This document shows positions 53,611 to 64,000 of a stretch of 64,000 bases of DNA, one piece after another (positions within the stretch are counted from its first letter, which is position 1; each line of letters starts with the position of its first letter). The position numbers and the translations under genes were made by a program. A model generated the notes under the pieces. It worked only from the letters and a program-made list of their open reading frames with translations. It was not told the DNA's origin and ran no database searches. This stretch comes from Corythucha ciliata. Lineage: Eukaryota > Arthropoda > Insecta > Hemiptera > Tingidae. The stretch lies in contig CM075943.1 of assembly GCA_038030265.1 (NCBI GenBank), positions 43,090,001 to 43,154,000 of the forward strand, in the 5' to 3' direction.

Positions 53611-56600
53611 GTAATTAATACCAAGCTTACCCACAGGTGTAAAGTGGCGGTCTAACGTTACTTATCTATGCTTACTGCTATTATACCACACAACACACAT
53701 GCATTCATTTTTTTGTGGGTGCGGACTCTGGTTTACCGAGCCCGCCGGCGCCCAAGCTCTTAAGGGGGCCATACACGATCAAACATGCTTGACAAGCATG
53801 GTTTTATTAGTTGCGCTTGTCAAGCATGTTTGACGTTTGACGCCGCACCCACATGGTCAAACTTGCCGTCGAGCTTCAACTTCAAACGCGCGCCCAAGCT
53901 TCAGCAGTGTCACAATACCATTTTTTCCTGATTGTTTGAAGGTTTAATGTTTGAAACACACACACACACGATCAAATCTGTTTGTCAACCCTCATGTTTG
54001 CGAGAAAATTTTCTGGTAGTGACTGAAAACCGTCAAAAGTGATGTCAAACCTTCAAACATGACCCCACACACGATCAAATCTGCTTGCCAAGCGAGGTTG
54101 GCAAACCATGCTTGTCAAGCATGTCAAGCATGTTTGATCGTGTGGCCCGCTTTATACCATACCCTGACATCCATCAGCTGTCCACTTCACACCCGTTCTA
54201 CGCGGGCGTTTCTGTCGAGGCGCGTTGTCATACGCGTTACCGCCGTGAACGTCCGTCCACGCGAAGCGAAGCCGAGTGAGACGTGTCACAGGTCGCCGCA
54301 GCCTTATTATGTAGTGATAATGGGCAATAGCTGAATTCGAACCCATGCCCGCTGGGTTGCGAAGCGAGTATTGTATCCATTTCATTATACCATCAAGGCT
54401 CGCCACCAGTGGCGGATTTACGGGTGGATAGACTTTGGGGAGTTTACCCCCCACCCCACCCAAATAGGATGGATTGTACTAAAATTGTTGTCAGTCTTTT
54501 AAGTTCAAGAGATTAATTTTATCTTTTACCGAAGAGGTCGCGAGTTTCAACAAAGGTAGGGCTTTCCCGGGAGCGGCTGGACCGGCCTTGCTTTCTGAAT
54601 AATGTTGCTTTCCTAAATAAGTCGTCGAAAGAGCGTAAAAGTTTATGTGGGTTTTTGCATTTATTTCAGGAGTGAAATAAAAAAAAAAAGACCGTACGCG
54701 CGTGCGGAATTTCCTGGAGATTTTAAAGGAAATCTCCAGAAAAATGAAATTCAGGATTGGTTCAGAGATACGGCGATAATGTACGTAACGCGGAGTTGGG
54801 GAGGTATGATTGGAGGGGGTCGAGGAAACACGTGTACAACTCCCTCTTAAAAATCTAGACCATATTTTAGAAAGAATGGGGAACTTACATGAATGCCCGA
54901 TTTGGGAGAAAAGTATACTGGTGAATTGGCACGTGGACAGAAGGATGTCAAAGGTAGTTGCTGCCCGATTGCACCAATGCGTTTGGTGATTTTTAAGTAA
55001 ATTTCAAAGTTCTTAAGGAGGGGATGGATGGTGCGAGGGGAAATGACGTCAATGTGCAGTTGTGAAGCATTTGAGGAAACTCTAAAATGTTTTTTTCACA
55101 AATGACAAGAAAAATTACCACCAGAAAACACATCTTCCGGCTGTTCGTTGTGGACGGCTAGCTCTGGTTCAGAGGGTTGCACTGGAAAAAAAAAAAATCC
55201 TCGGAACTTTCAAATTCGCGATATTAAAGACCAGGATCTTGCAATTTTGATAAAATATAGAACGGAAACTAGCAATTCCATGGATATTTAGGCCTGAAAC
55301 TTGCAATTTCGCAGTTTTGGCTCCGAGAGGTGTAATTTCTAGGCTACATTTGCCAGGCTTTGAGCGCAGTCGGGGCCCAGAATGCACGTCCGCTAAAAAA
55401 AAAAAAAAAATTAAAAGCCGAAACTTTAAAATTCATGAAATTAAGACGTGGAACTTGAGGAAATCCGTAATTTTTTGTCGTCCTGCATTCCGAAAGATTT
55501 ACCCTGGTCCATAGGCTCTGGCGGTGGCGCCCCCCAATCTTCAGAGAACTTCCCGTCGATAAAAGAAATTGGTTGGCCAACCTAAAAGAAAAACTCGAAA
55601 TACGTGAGTGTTAGTTCGCGAACGTTTTAATTTTTAAGACTTACCATAGAAATAAGTTGATCATAGTTTTTAAGATTTCCAGAGCCCCTCGTTGTACCAA
55701 ATTTCGTCCTCCCACAATATAAAATGTTTTCTCCCAATTCGGCCTTTTTTTATTTTCCCCTCTGTTCGTCGTTGAATTTGCCTTCGAGCTAGACGACGAA
55801 CAAGTAGATTGTAGACCTCCAGACCCCAGAGGTCGCATGCGATATCTTTAACTTCAGACAGAAAGCTTCCGATTTCGCAGACGTTTGACCACAAAATGCT
55901 GCAAATTTTGCGTTTTTCCGTCAGGTCTCTGTCGTCGGAGACTGTGTCCCGCACTCCACTATTATTAAAAAAACAAAAAAAAACGAAACTTGCCTATTCT
56001 CGGATATTTAGACCCCCAAAGCTTGCAATTTCACGGACATTTAGACCCGAAACTTACAATGTCACAGATATTTAACTCAAAATTATGTCATTTTGCGGTT
56101 TATTTTTCCCAATTTTAGGTGCGAATGGGTCTTTCCGATCTTTCTGACGTGAATTACCGCTTTTTCTCAATGTTTACACACGAATCATGAGCGGTTTACG
56201 CTATTTTAGCCGTGAAGTGGCGATTTTTACGTTTACCCGTTTACCCTTTGAATTAGTTCTTCTCAAATTTAGCTGTGAACAACTAGCGATTTATTTTTTC
56301 TTGCGTCGTTTGTGCGAAAAATTGTCATTTTTTTCTGCGGAAAATCTGTGTTTCGGACGGTTTTATAGGGAAAAATGTTCATTTTTGATGCTTATCAGTC
56401 AGTTTTGAAGGGGGTGAATTTACGATTTCCGGTTGTAGCTGGTTTTTAGTGGACCACATCCGTAAAAGTGTTTTTTTTGGCGAGGAAAACCCGCAAAATG
56501 ACGGTTTTAGTGAATGGAATCCGAGAAATTGGGGTTTTATTCTATTGCATTGGTGTGAAAAACCCACGAAAGTGGTTCTTGAATGAGGCCATCCGAAATT

Positions 56601-59237
56601 GGTCCTAAGCAACAATAGCCTTAAAAACGGATTGGAAACTGTAAAATTCACCCCCTCCCCTTTCCCCGCCTTTGAAACTGACTACAATAAGCTGAAATAG
56701 GCCCGAAACTGGAGTTTTCTCCGGTTTCACCAAAACATCGAATGTTCACCTTATAAATCGATCAACGGACTCGATGTCAACCGAATGAGACGACTATGAC
56801 AGACAGATCTACCCCAACTTACTCTAAAATTTCACATTTATTGGCGATAGTGCCTTTCTCCGTACCAAAATTGGCAGTTTTTACACATTGGAAGGTCACA
56901 CCGAGCAATAGTGGACATTATAATATTTTATTCCTCATTTTGACGAAGGCATGGGGCCTTCAGCCCGCTCTGCCCCCTTTGACCACGCCTATGAGTTCAT
57001 CAGATTTATGGCGGAATGCCTCCCAAGATATCGCCATTGCCGGCGCCCCATACATAATTTATGATAAAATTTGAGTGTTTTTGGCTGTTGACCAAATCGA
57101 TCTCTAACTGCCTTCCTCTGGTTGAATTATTTCCCAAAATTAAATCACTGTATTGTTCCAGTTATCTGTGCATAGTGAAAGACAAGTATGGCGAAGGAGC
57201 CAAGTTACTTCTCGACGAAGTGCTTCGCCATGGACAGATTATGGCGTCGAAAGCTATTTTACTAGCTTGGAAAAGAATCCAAAGAGGTGTGCCCCAGGAT
57301 TTATTGAAATTATATCAGACGCCCTCTTAAATTATCGGACTTCTGTACTTTTTAAGGTGAAGTTCAGTCATCAGATACTCTCGTTGAACTTCGAAACGCG
57401 TTCAATGAGTTGGTTGTGAATCAATACTTGATTTGCTGTGCCACGCCTGTCCATCAAGAGCTTACAGATTTGGTACCGACTGTCCTAGTCAAAGACGAAG
57501 AACTTCATGCCGCTCCTGAACTAAACCTTCTGACGCTTCAACAAATGGAGGTCGGAGAGAATGTGCCAACCCCAGACTCTGGGTGGTACTGGAGATGTAA
57601 CTTTGACCGTTTCCATCAAGACACAAGGTACGTTTCTTTGTTAGGGCATACGCTGTTAATTTTCATAGAGCAATGTTAACGAACACTTCCCAGTAGCTTG
57701 GTTTTCAATTTCTGCGTGACCTTCAGAAAACCAGGGCACTACTTCGAAAACGAGAACAACAACAAACTGCCATTTCGGTGTAGCACTCTGACTATAGGAC
57801 AGCTGTTTTGCTGTCGTGGCGTTCAGGACGCAGGACGGGTAATTCGAAGTTTGACAGCTCGATTCCCACTCCTCAGTCACGACTGCACTTCATCTATACC
57901 TTATACAAACAGTCCGAGATAATTATAAACGACAAAGCAAACAATTGCGTTTTGTTTTGTGGTTTTATTCCAATGAAGACCGGGAGCACAGAGTCACGAT
58001 TCAATTCTTGACCGTAGTACCACGACCTCCCTTCTTGAACGTTATGGGGCGGGAATCTTTCTCATTGATCATTTATTTCTCCTTGTTTCAGAGACCAAGT
58101 GATGACTGACGCTATTCGAAGAAGGTTTGACGACAACTTTGCGGTCATAATTGAAGCAGTATTGAAGAAAATGTACCTTCGCACTGATGCCTGGTCTCCC
58201 CAATCGAATCCCGTGCCGATTTTGGAAGTTCGAGAAGAAGTAGAAAAGACAACTCCACAGATTACCACTTATATTGATCAATATATCAAAATTTTAGGTT
58301 TGACGTTAATTAGAAGTGCCACTCTTTATAGTTTCTTAACGTTTTATTTTCTCTTTTTACAGAAGAAGACTCCTTCAGTTTTATTTTTCGATCAGGAGAG
58401 GGTTCCACAGGGTCAGTCGTCGTAAATTTTGTTGACGCTTTCAAAAATCTCGTGTCTGCATCCATTGACAGCATCATTGAACATAGATTTGGGTGGAAAG
58501 CACTGCGAATATTTCGGTACTTACGAAGCAGGTTAGATTCGTGGTATTTCTTACTGAAATCACTTTGTTTTTTCAGGCTGGTTCGGTTTAAAAAATTTGT
58601 CGATCAGGAACAGCTTCAAAAACTGGCTCTCATCCCCGACAAAGAAGCTAAACAGTTAACCTACAAGCTTCTAGAAGAGAATTTCCTTCACCTTCACGAA
58701 CTGAGAAAGTCTTCGGGCACTGGCCCTAATAAAAATTTCTATCTTTTCTACGTCAACTTTAATCAGGTTCGATATTTTCTTTATACGCGATAATTGTTCT
58801 TTTTTCAAATTCCCGATGGTATTCAGGTGGTGAAAGCAGTCATGGAAATGTGCTACCAGGCAATACTGAATACTATTACGCGAGCCGACCACGAGAAAAA
58901 AGAAAATTTTCGGCTCATCGAAAAGTTTACGAAATTGAATACGATTGCAGATAATATGAAAGCACAAGGAGATGACGATGAGTACATCAAACAAATGGTT
59001 GGGTAACCTCAAAATGTTTTCATTTTCGACTTTTTCACTTTACTTCCGACGCTCTAGATGGACGAATGGATGACACCCCCGGAGAGAAATATGCTCGAGT
59101 CCGTGGAGGCTCTCATAAAGAAATTGAGGCTCGCTGAGTTGAAGCTAGACGAAACCATTTTTCTTCTTCAGTTATATTCGTTCTACGATGCTAAACATTT
59201 GAAAGAAAAGACAAAAACAAAATCGAAGGCGAAATAA
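53255..59237 (+). CDS. POLR3C: DNA-directed RNA polymerase III subunit RPC3, 9 exons
   Basis: Exons: 53255-53398, 53486-53610, 57162-57286, 57357-57627, 58092-58297, 58363-58516, 58577-58766, 58827-58997, 59058-59237; all phases agree, 521 residues (human about 534). Recognised by the N-terminal winged-helix start (LCCVLIREHFG, then LLLRYP), WYWRCNFDRFHQ, FRDQ equivalent TRDQVMTDAIRRRF, IIEHRFGWKALRIFRL, IPDKEAKQLTYKLLEENF, TPPERNMLESVEALIKKL and the ending LDETIFLLQLYSF. Known role: subunit of the RPC3-RPC6-RPC7 subcomplex of nuclear Pol III, which acts in initiation at tRNA and 5S genes. The lysine-rich tail is typical. Introns are 60-87 nt except 464 nt and a 3,551-nt intron 2. Confidence 0.95.
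53764..54150. mobile_element. piggyBac-like MITE, 387 bp, in POLR3C intron 2
   Basis: GGGGGCCATACACGATCAAA and the complement TTTGATCGTGTGGCCCGC form the ends. The left flank is TTAA (53760-53763), the right is TTTA (one change from TTAA). The truncated copy at 1258-1523 keeps a perfect TTAA at its right end, which supports TTAA target choice. Confidence 0.7.
54330..54402 (-). repeat. tRNA-derived sequence (SINE head or tRNA pseudogene)
   Basis: On the minus strand an A-box-like TTGATGGTATAATG is followed by ATGGATACAATACTCGC and, about 45 nt further, a B-box-like GGGTTCGAATTC. D- and T-arm spacing is tRNA-like, but the anticodon stem does not pair well, so I favour a SINE head over an active tRNA. 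Confidence 0.55.
54604..54846. mobile_element. Half copy of the TTAA foldback at 61369
   Basis: Matches the right half of 61369-61766: GTGCGGAATTTCCTG, then ATACGGCG...AACGCGGAGT, then GTACAACTCCCTC, followed by TTAA at 54847-54850. Confidence 0.65.
55190..56760. repeat. Mixed degenerate arrays in POLR3C intron 2 (families F, C, D, A)
   Basis: 55190-55500 and 55990-56100: family F, collinear with 10995-11195. 56105-56400: family C, reverse orientation. 56420-56650: family D. 56680-56740: a few family A-like units. The families abut each other as they do at 36.6-40.7 kb. Confidence 0.6.
57162..59237 (+). CDS. POLR3C: POLR3C exons 3-9: winged-helix repeats and C-terminal coiled coil
   Basis: Seven exons; introns of 70, 464, 65, 60, 60 and 60 nt. 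The 57287 donor (GTGTGC) joins WKRIQR to GEVQSSDTLVEL in frame. Exon 5 and exon 7 donors (GTTTGA, GTTCGA) and the exon 8 donor (GTTGGG) are non-consensus but are the only ones that keep both frame and homology. The stop codon TAA at 59235 overlaps an AATAAA hexamer (59233-59238), so the 3' UTR may be only a few tens of bases. Confidence 0.92.
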
Positions 59238-60600
59238 ATTAGTTCAACATTTTAAGCCCGTTCAAAATCAATCTGATTTAGAGCATCAACTATTTCCACA
59301 CCGATCTGGGGCCTTATTCTGAACGGTCCAAGGATCCAAGGACTCCGAATAAGAAGTAACATTATCGCGCCATAGCAACCACACTTGCGGCATTTTTCCC
59401 GACGTTTCTGAATTGGACCCCTGGTTGTTGCTGTTGTTTTTTTTTTTTCTTCTTTCTTTTTTTTTCATTTTTTCGTTTTCCATAAAAGATTTCGCGTTCT
59501 GACATCCTAAATTGCGTGCTAAGATCAATATTCTTCAAGAGCGGGACATGACAACCACAAGGCAAGTGACGGATAAGTGCTTATAAAAGCGTACTGTTTG
59601 TAACGACGTCGATTCTCAAGCTTTACCCTTCTGTCCAGTCGCGTTTAGAAAGCAGTGCACGGCTGTCTCAATCTGACTACCGTCCCCTATTATTTCGCGT
59701 AATGGGCGGGTCAAAGGCGTAGGGCTTAACCACGGCGTTGGTAAATGAGCACTTTTTTGTAGCGCTTTTCTCAATTTCAGCCATGAATTGGCGTTTTCCC
59801 TCAATTTTAGCCGCCTATGAGATAATATAGAGGCAAAGGTTTTTTCTCAATTCTACCGTGAACGAGCCCCCCCCCCCCCCGATAAAAAAAGGCCTCCTTG
59901 AACTGTGAAGTAGCGGCTTTTCTTATGACGTTTTCCATTTGCGTAAAATTCTGCTGTGGAGCAGAACATTTCTACTCGTTTTCTCCGTTAACATGTGATG
60001 TAATTCAGGGAAGACGGGTGAAAATGCTCGGCTCCAGAGCTGAATTTTATGCAAGTAGAAATAGCTTTTAATGTTTGCCAGGACTTTGCATCGCGAATGT
60101 GTGCGTTTTCTCAGTTTAAGGAAACTTTAGCCTCGAAGTAGCTAAGTATTTTTCTTAATTTTTTGCTGTTATTTAGCGCTTTTTCTCACTTTTGTCCGTG
60201 AATCAGTCAATGGCGATTTATAATGGAGAGGGGGTGGACCACACCCCCCAACCCGAGGGGGCCCCCGAAAGTTATAAATATAAATATGGAAAAATGAGGA
60301 TGTTTAGGTTCTATATGTTCATGGTTGTAGGTACCTACGTGAAAACGAGTTTTGGTATATGTTTGGACCGCGACATTGGCTCCTTTCGAAGATTTTAAGG
60401 CCACCCGGTCAGTCGGAAAAGAACGTTGCAGGTGATATCATCAAGTGTAGCTCAATATTCGATTTCACCCCCGCTCCTCTCTTCACCATCGGCTCGTTCA
60501 TTTTTTTCACGTTTTTCGCATTGGGACTCTTTCGCCTACTTTTTGTCACGTCGGATTTTGAAAGTAGTTAATGGTTAAAAATGATCAATAATGAATAATA
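59238..60600. other. Downstream of POLR3C: repeats, no gene
   Basis: A T-rich low-complexity run lies at 59436-59480 and a C-run near 59868. Reverse family C units at 59755-59850 and 60100-60205. A MITE-like palindrome at 59930-60070 (ATTTGCGTAAAATTCTGC against GAATTTTATGCAAG). The remainder shows nothing I can name. Confidence 0.45.
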
Positions 60601-61364
60601 GAATTAGTTGTCAGTTTATGGCCAAAATCAGAAGTTTAGAACCTACTAAAATCTCGATTTCTGTGCTAAAATCGCCATTTTTGCGCTTAGGCTCGCCAAT
60701 GTACGTTTTAAGCGTTTTTGTACGCAAAATGCTAAATTATGATTAGGGTATAAGCTAAACGGAACTTTGAAACCACGAGGTCGACCCGGGCCTAAGTCGC
60801 GATTAAATAGCCATTTTGAGCTAAAATCACCAGATTCGAGGTAAACCCACCAAATTTGATTTTAAGGTGAAATCGCCAATTTTGCAGTGAAAATATCAGT
60901 TTTCAGTTGACAGTTGTGGGGTAAAAACTTCAATTTTAGGTTAAAACTTGTCAGTTCTGTGACACGATTGCCGGTTTTACTCAGGTTCAGGGTAAAATTT
61001 TCTTTTTGAAGGAAAACTGGCAAAATTAGTTTTACGTTAAAATCACCAGTTAACCAGTATTGTACTGAAATCTTCCGTTTTTTCTTGAAATCACCAGTTT
61101 TGTTTTGAAATCGTCAGTTTTCAAGAAGAGTCGTTAGGTTTGGCGTGATATCATCTGTTTACTTATAAGATTCTACCACTAAACTGTCTATTTTTAACTA
61201 GAAAATTAGAATATTTTACTCTAAACCTGACGATTACACTCCAGACCTTTGTTCTTCCGATGGTTTCACTATCTGGCCAAATTACCTAAAACTATCGGTT
61301 TTAACCTCAAAACTAACGAATTATTAAAATAAAAAACAAAACAACAAAACAGATGTTACGCCCC
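60600..61364. repeat. Family A array, both orientations
   Basis: 60600-61150 has units in reverse orientation (AAAATCGCCAATTTTG); 61170-61364 is forward. 61180-61364 repeats the unit order of 37010-37190. Confidence 0.7.
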
Positions 61365-61368
61365 TTAA

Positions 61369-61766
61369 GGGGGAGTTGTACATGTGTTTCCTCGACCCCC
61401 CTCCTATCTTACCTCGCCTACTCCGCGTTACGGAAATTACCGCCGTATTTCTGCACCAATCCTGGACTTCAAGGGCTCATTTAAATCTTCAGGAAATTCC
61501 GCAGAAGCGTTCGATCTTGCTTTCCTAAATTTAAATTAGTTGCCGAAAGAGTGAATTTTCAAGGTGAAAGTTTGTGTGCGCTTTACGATTATTTTAGGGA
61601 TGAAATATGAAAAAGGAAGATCGTACGCTTGTGCGGAATTTCCTGAAGATTTAAATGAGCCCTTGAAGTCCACGATTGGTGCAGAAATACGGCGGTAATT
61701 TCCGTAACGCGGAGTAGGCGAGGTAGGATTGGAGGGGGGTCGAGGAATCACATGTACAACTCCCCC
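61369..61766. mobile_element. piggyBac-like foldback MITE, 398 bp, TTAA target
   Basis: GGGGGAGTTGTACATGTG and its complement at the ends, arms about 165 bp. TTAA directly flanks both sides (61365-61368 and 61767-61770). Family A units continue on the right (CTGACAATTT). The paralogous array at 37187-37200 has the same junction with a single TTAA and no insertion. Confidence 0.85.
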
Positions 61767-62214
61767 TTAACTGACAATTTCACCCTAAAACTGACGGCAC
61801 CACTCCAAAACTGGACATTTTACTCTAAAACTGACAATGATACCGGAATCTTGAATGTGAATGAGCGCATTTGCCGTATTGTATTTTTAGTATCCTCGAT
61901 TCGGGAATCGGATACCGAAATCTTAAGTGTGAAAGCGCCCTATAAGAATTACTAATATTCGAATATTAGAATAGTTTTTGTCACAGCGAGTGAGGAAAGC
62001 GCCTTTTTACCCGCGAGTTTCACACTAAAGCTGCCCTAGCAGCGACGGAAATGTATTTTCGTTTCACTCTGTGACGTGATGTTAGGAAATACCCCGCCAA
62101 GATTTTTTGTTAAGAAGTGTTTCTTTCGTCAAGAGAATGAGATTGCCTTTGTACAAATAACCACTTTATTCAGAGGTTTATTCGAGGACTAATTCGCGCC
62201 TCCCGGAAGCAACT

Positions 62215-63365
62215 TTACGCATGAAATAGAAAAAATACGCTGACCTTCAGTTTTTGGTATAGGTCTTATGGCGGCTAAAATTGAATAGGTGCACTAATGT
62301 GCTGGACTTCGGATAAGTGGAAGTGGCTAAAAGTTCGGAAAGTGCAAATATTCGTGCCCAAAATCAAGAAAAATCACTAATTCGAGGTTTCTCGATGCAA
62401 CCTCCAGGAGCTACTTTGGGGATGAAATTGAGAAAAATTGTTAATTCACGTCTGAAACTGAGAATAATCGCTAATTCTCGTGAATCAGAGAATTTTATCA
62501 ATTTCAGCCGTGAATCAGCCATTTTTCTGTGCTTACACAAGTAAAGAAAAAACGCTAAATAACTGCTAAAATTAAGAAAAATATTTAGCTAATTGGGGGG
62601 GGGGGGTTAAAATTATTAACAAGTGCTAATTTACGAATAAAATCGCTAAGTCGCAGCTAAAATGGAGAAAAATATCTAATAAGCTAAAGTGAAAAAAATT
62701 ACTATAATTGAACCAAACTCAGATGGATTTTTTAAACAAAATTTCAAGATGTAAATGAACCAAATCGTATGTAAAACAAATTGGTTTTATTGATTTTTAG
62801 CTCCCATTAGCATGTGGTTCAACAATAATTCGCAGCTAAAATCAAGAAAAATTGCTAATTAACCGATCAAAGTGAGAAGAAGCGTGTGGACAATACGATG
62901 ATCCGCGGTTAAAGATGTAGAAACGCCAATTCCCTTCTTCTTCTCCGTGGCTGCAGAAAGCTAACAAAATCGCTAATCCGTGGCCAAATGGGGAAAAAGC
63001 GCTAATTCGCGGTGAAAATTGGGGAAAAACTCTCATTCACGGCTGAAATTTAGAAAACCGCTAAAGCGGCTAAAATGAAGAAAAATGGCAAATAAGGGGG
63101 TTAAATTGAAAATAATTGAAAATTCACAGAAATAAATTGAGATGATTGGCAAATTCACAGAAATAAATTGAGATGATTGGCAAATTCACAGAAATAAATT
63201 GAGAAAATGGCAAGTCGCGGTTTCGCGGAGGCAACTTAATCGTGGCTAAAACCAGGAAAAAGCTCTAATTCACGGGTAAAATTGGGGAAAATCTCTCATT
63301 AGCGGCTAAAATAAGGAAAAACACAAATTCAGGCAAAAATAGAGAAAAATCGCTAATTCACGTAT
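62215..63365 (+). repeat. Family C array with a recently amplified 31-bp core
   Basis: Degenerate units as elsewhere (GCTAATTCACGTCTGAAACTG and similar forms, cut here: GCTAATTCACG). At 63120-63204 two identical 31-bp units beginning AAATTCACAGAAATAAATTG and a partial third follow one another without a mismatch. The gypsy LTR starts at the right edge. Confidence 0.75.
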
Positions 63366-63371
63366 AAAATG

Positions 63372-63480
63372 TGTTATGGGTTTAAAAACAAGAATCATGT
63401 GTTTTTGAATAATAATAAATGGTATTGTTTTTTCTGTTGCTAATCTTTGTACATTTCTCGAGCCTTTGGCATATTTAACA
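63372..63480 (+). repeat. Putative short 5' LTR of a Ty3/gypsy element
   Basis: A 109-bp segment bounded by TGTTA...TAACA, a perfect 5-bp terminal inverted repeat of LTR type. It holds an AATAAA hexamer. It is followed after one base by TGGCGATGAGC, placed and shaped like a primer-binding site, and then the gag ATG at 63487. Very short LTRs are known in the mag lineage of Ty3/gypsy. The 3' LTR is outside the window, so the boundary is inferred. Confidence 0.55.
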
Positions 63481-63486
63481 CTGGCG

Positions 63487-64000
63487 ATGAGCAAAAAGAG
63501 TAAGCAAATACGTAGTCGGGAACTTCAAGACTTTTCTCCCGATAATGGCGGTCACGTAAATGAGTCATTTTCAAAGCACGAAAGAAATACGCCGAAATTC
63601 GAAGACTTCAACGAAGCGGTAGAATCGTTGTCGAATTACTTAGAACGTCTCGACTTGAATGAAATTGAAGAAGGCAAGAAAGTCCAGTTTTTGTAAATAA
63701 ACATCGGTGCTAGCGTGTATGGTATTTTAAAGAATATTTTGTTGCCAGAATCACCTCTTCAAAAAAGTTACGATGATTTGAAGAAAACTTTAATAGGTCA
63801 TTTCCAACCAAAAAAGTCGATAATTTTCGCACGTTGCATGAACTCCTTCAAGCGAGTTCAACTGGAAGACGAAAGCATTGCCGAGTTTTCAGTCGAAATC
63901 AAGAAAACGGCGGCTGCCTGCTATTTCGGTCAGTTTCTAAATTATGCTCTTCGTGTTAGATTTGTCAGTGGTTTGAAGAACCACGAAATTCAAAGAGTAT
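63487..64000 (+). pseudogene. Ty3/gypsy gag, interrupted and cut by window end
   Basis: Starts MSKKSKQIRSRELQDF at ATG 63487. It has an in-frame TAA at 63694-63696, then remains open in the same frame to the window end. The second part has the capsid pattern of this family: NILLPESPLQKSYDDLKKTL, HFQPKKS, then FARCMNSFKRVQLEDESIAEFSVEIKK and ALRVRFVSGLKN. Only the one stop is seen. No protease, RT or integrase is inside the window. Confidence 0.75.

Noticed and set aside
54330..54402. Functional tRNA gene
   Set aside because: A and B boxes are present but the anticodon stem does not pair well and the acceptor ends are not complementary.

Overview
The window is animal nuclear DNA and is AT-rich. 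Its genes are split by GT-AG introns, most of them about 60-115 nt, with a few very long ones. Gene content and the repeat complement (LOA/I-group LINE, hAT, piggyBac-like, PIF/Harbinger-like and foldback elements, a Ty3/gypsy element with a very short LTR) suggest an invertebrate, probably an arthropod. I cannot name the species from sequence alone.

Four gene-like units could be read exon by exon. (1) A plus-strand serum/glucocorticoid-regulated kinase of the SGK3 type, with PX and AGC-kinase domains, runs 10129-41506 in 12 exons. Its last two exons lie beyond a 26,016-nt intron. (2) A complete fatty-acid elongase (ELOVL family) in seven exons, 22469-21072, lies on the opposite strand inside that intron. 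(3) A plus-strand RNA polymerase III subunit RPC3 (POLR3C) gene runs 53255-59237 in nine exons. (4) A small unassigned exon chain at 41499-42081, just after the kinase stop codon, is possible but unproven.

Mobile DNA fills most of the rest. A LOA-like non-LTR retrotransposon lies on the minus strand at 44023-48960. Its ORF1 is frameshifted and its reverse transcriptase has lost the first catalytic aspartate. It abuts a scrambled older relative at 48945-49812 with an internal inversion. A Ty3/gypsy element with a 109-bp LTR begins at 63372 and leaves the window, with a stop codon in gag. Small non-autonomous DNA transposons are abundant, often nested, and several have clear target duplications (8 bp, TTAA, TAA/TTA).

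The most unusual layer is about 10 kb of degenerate short-period arrays. They fall into at least seven unit families (A-G below) with periods of roughly 20-31 bp, on both strands, in introns and between genes. Arrays of one family at distant sites share the same order of degenerate units, so whole arrays appear to have been copied and dispersed. One family C array still holds identical 31-bp units and may have expanded recently.

The three recognised genes have separate jobs (PI3P/PI3K-linked kinase signalling, fatty-acid elongation, Pol III transcription). They share no pathway; what links them here is the nested position of the elongase.
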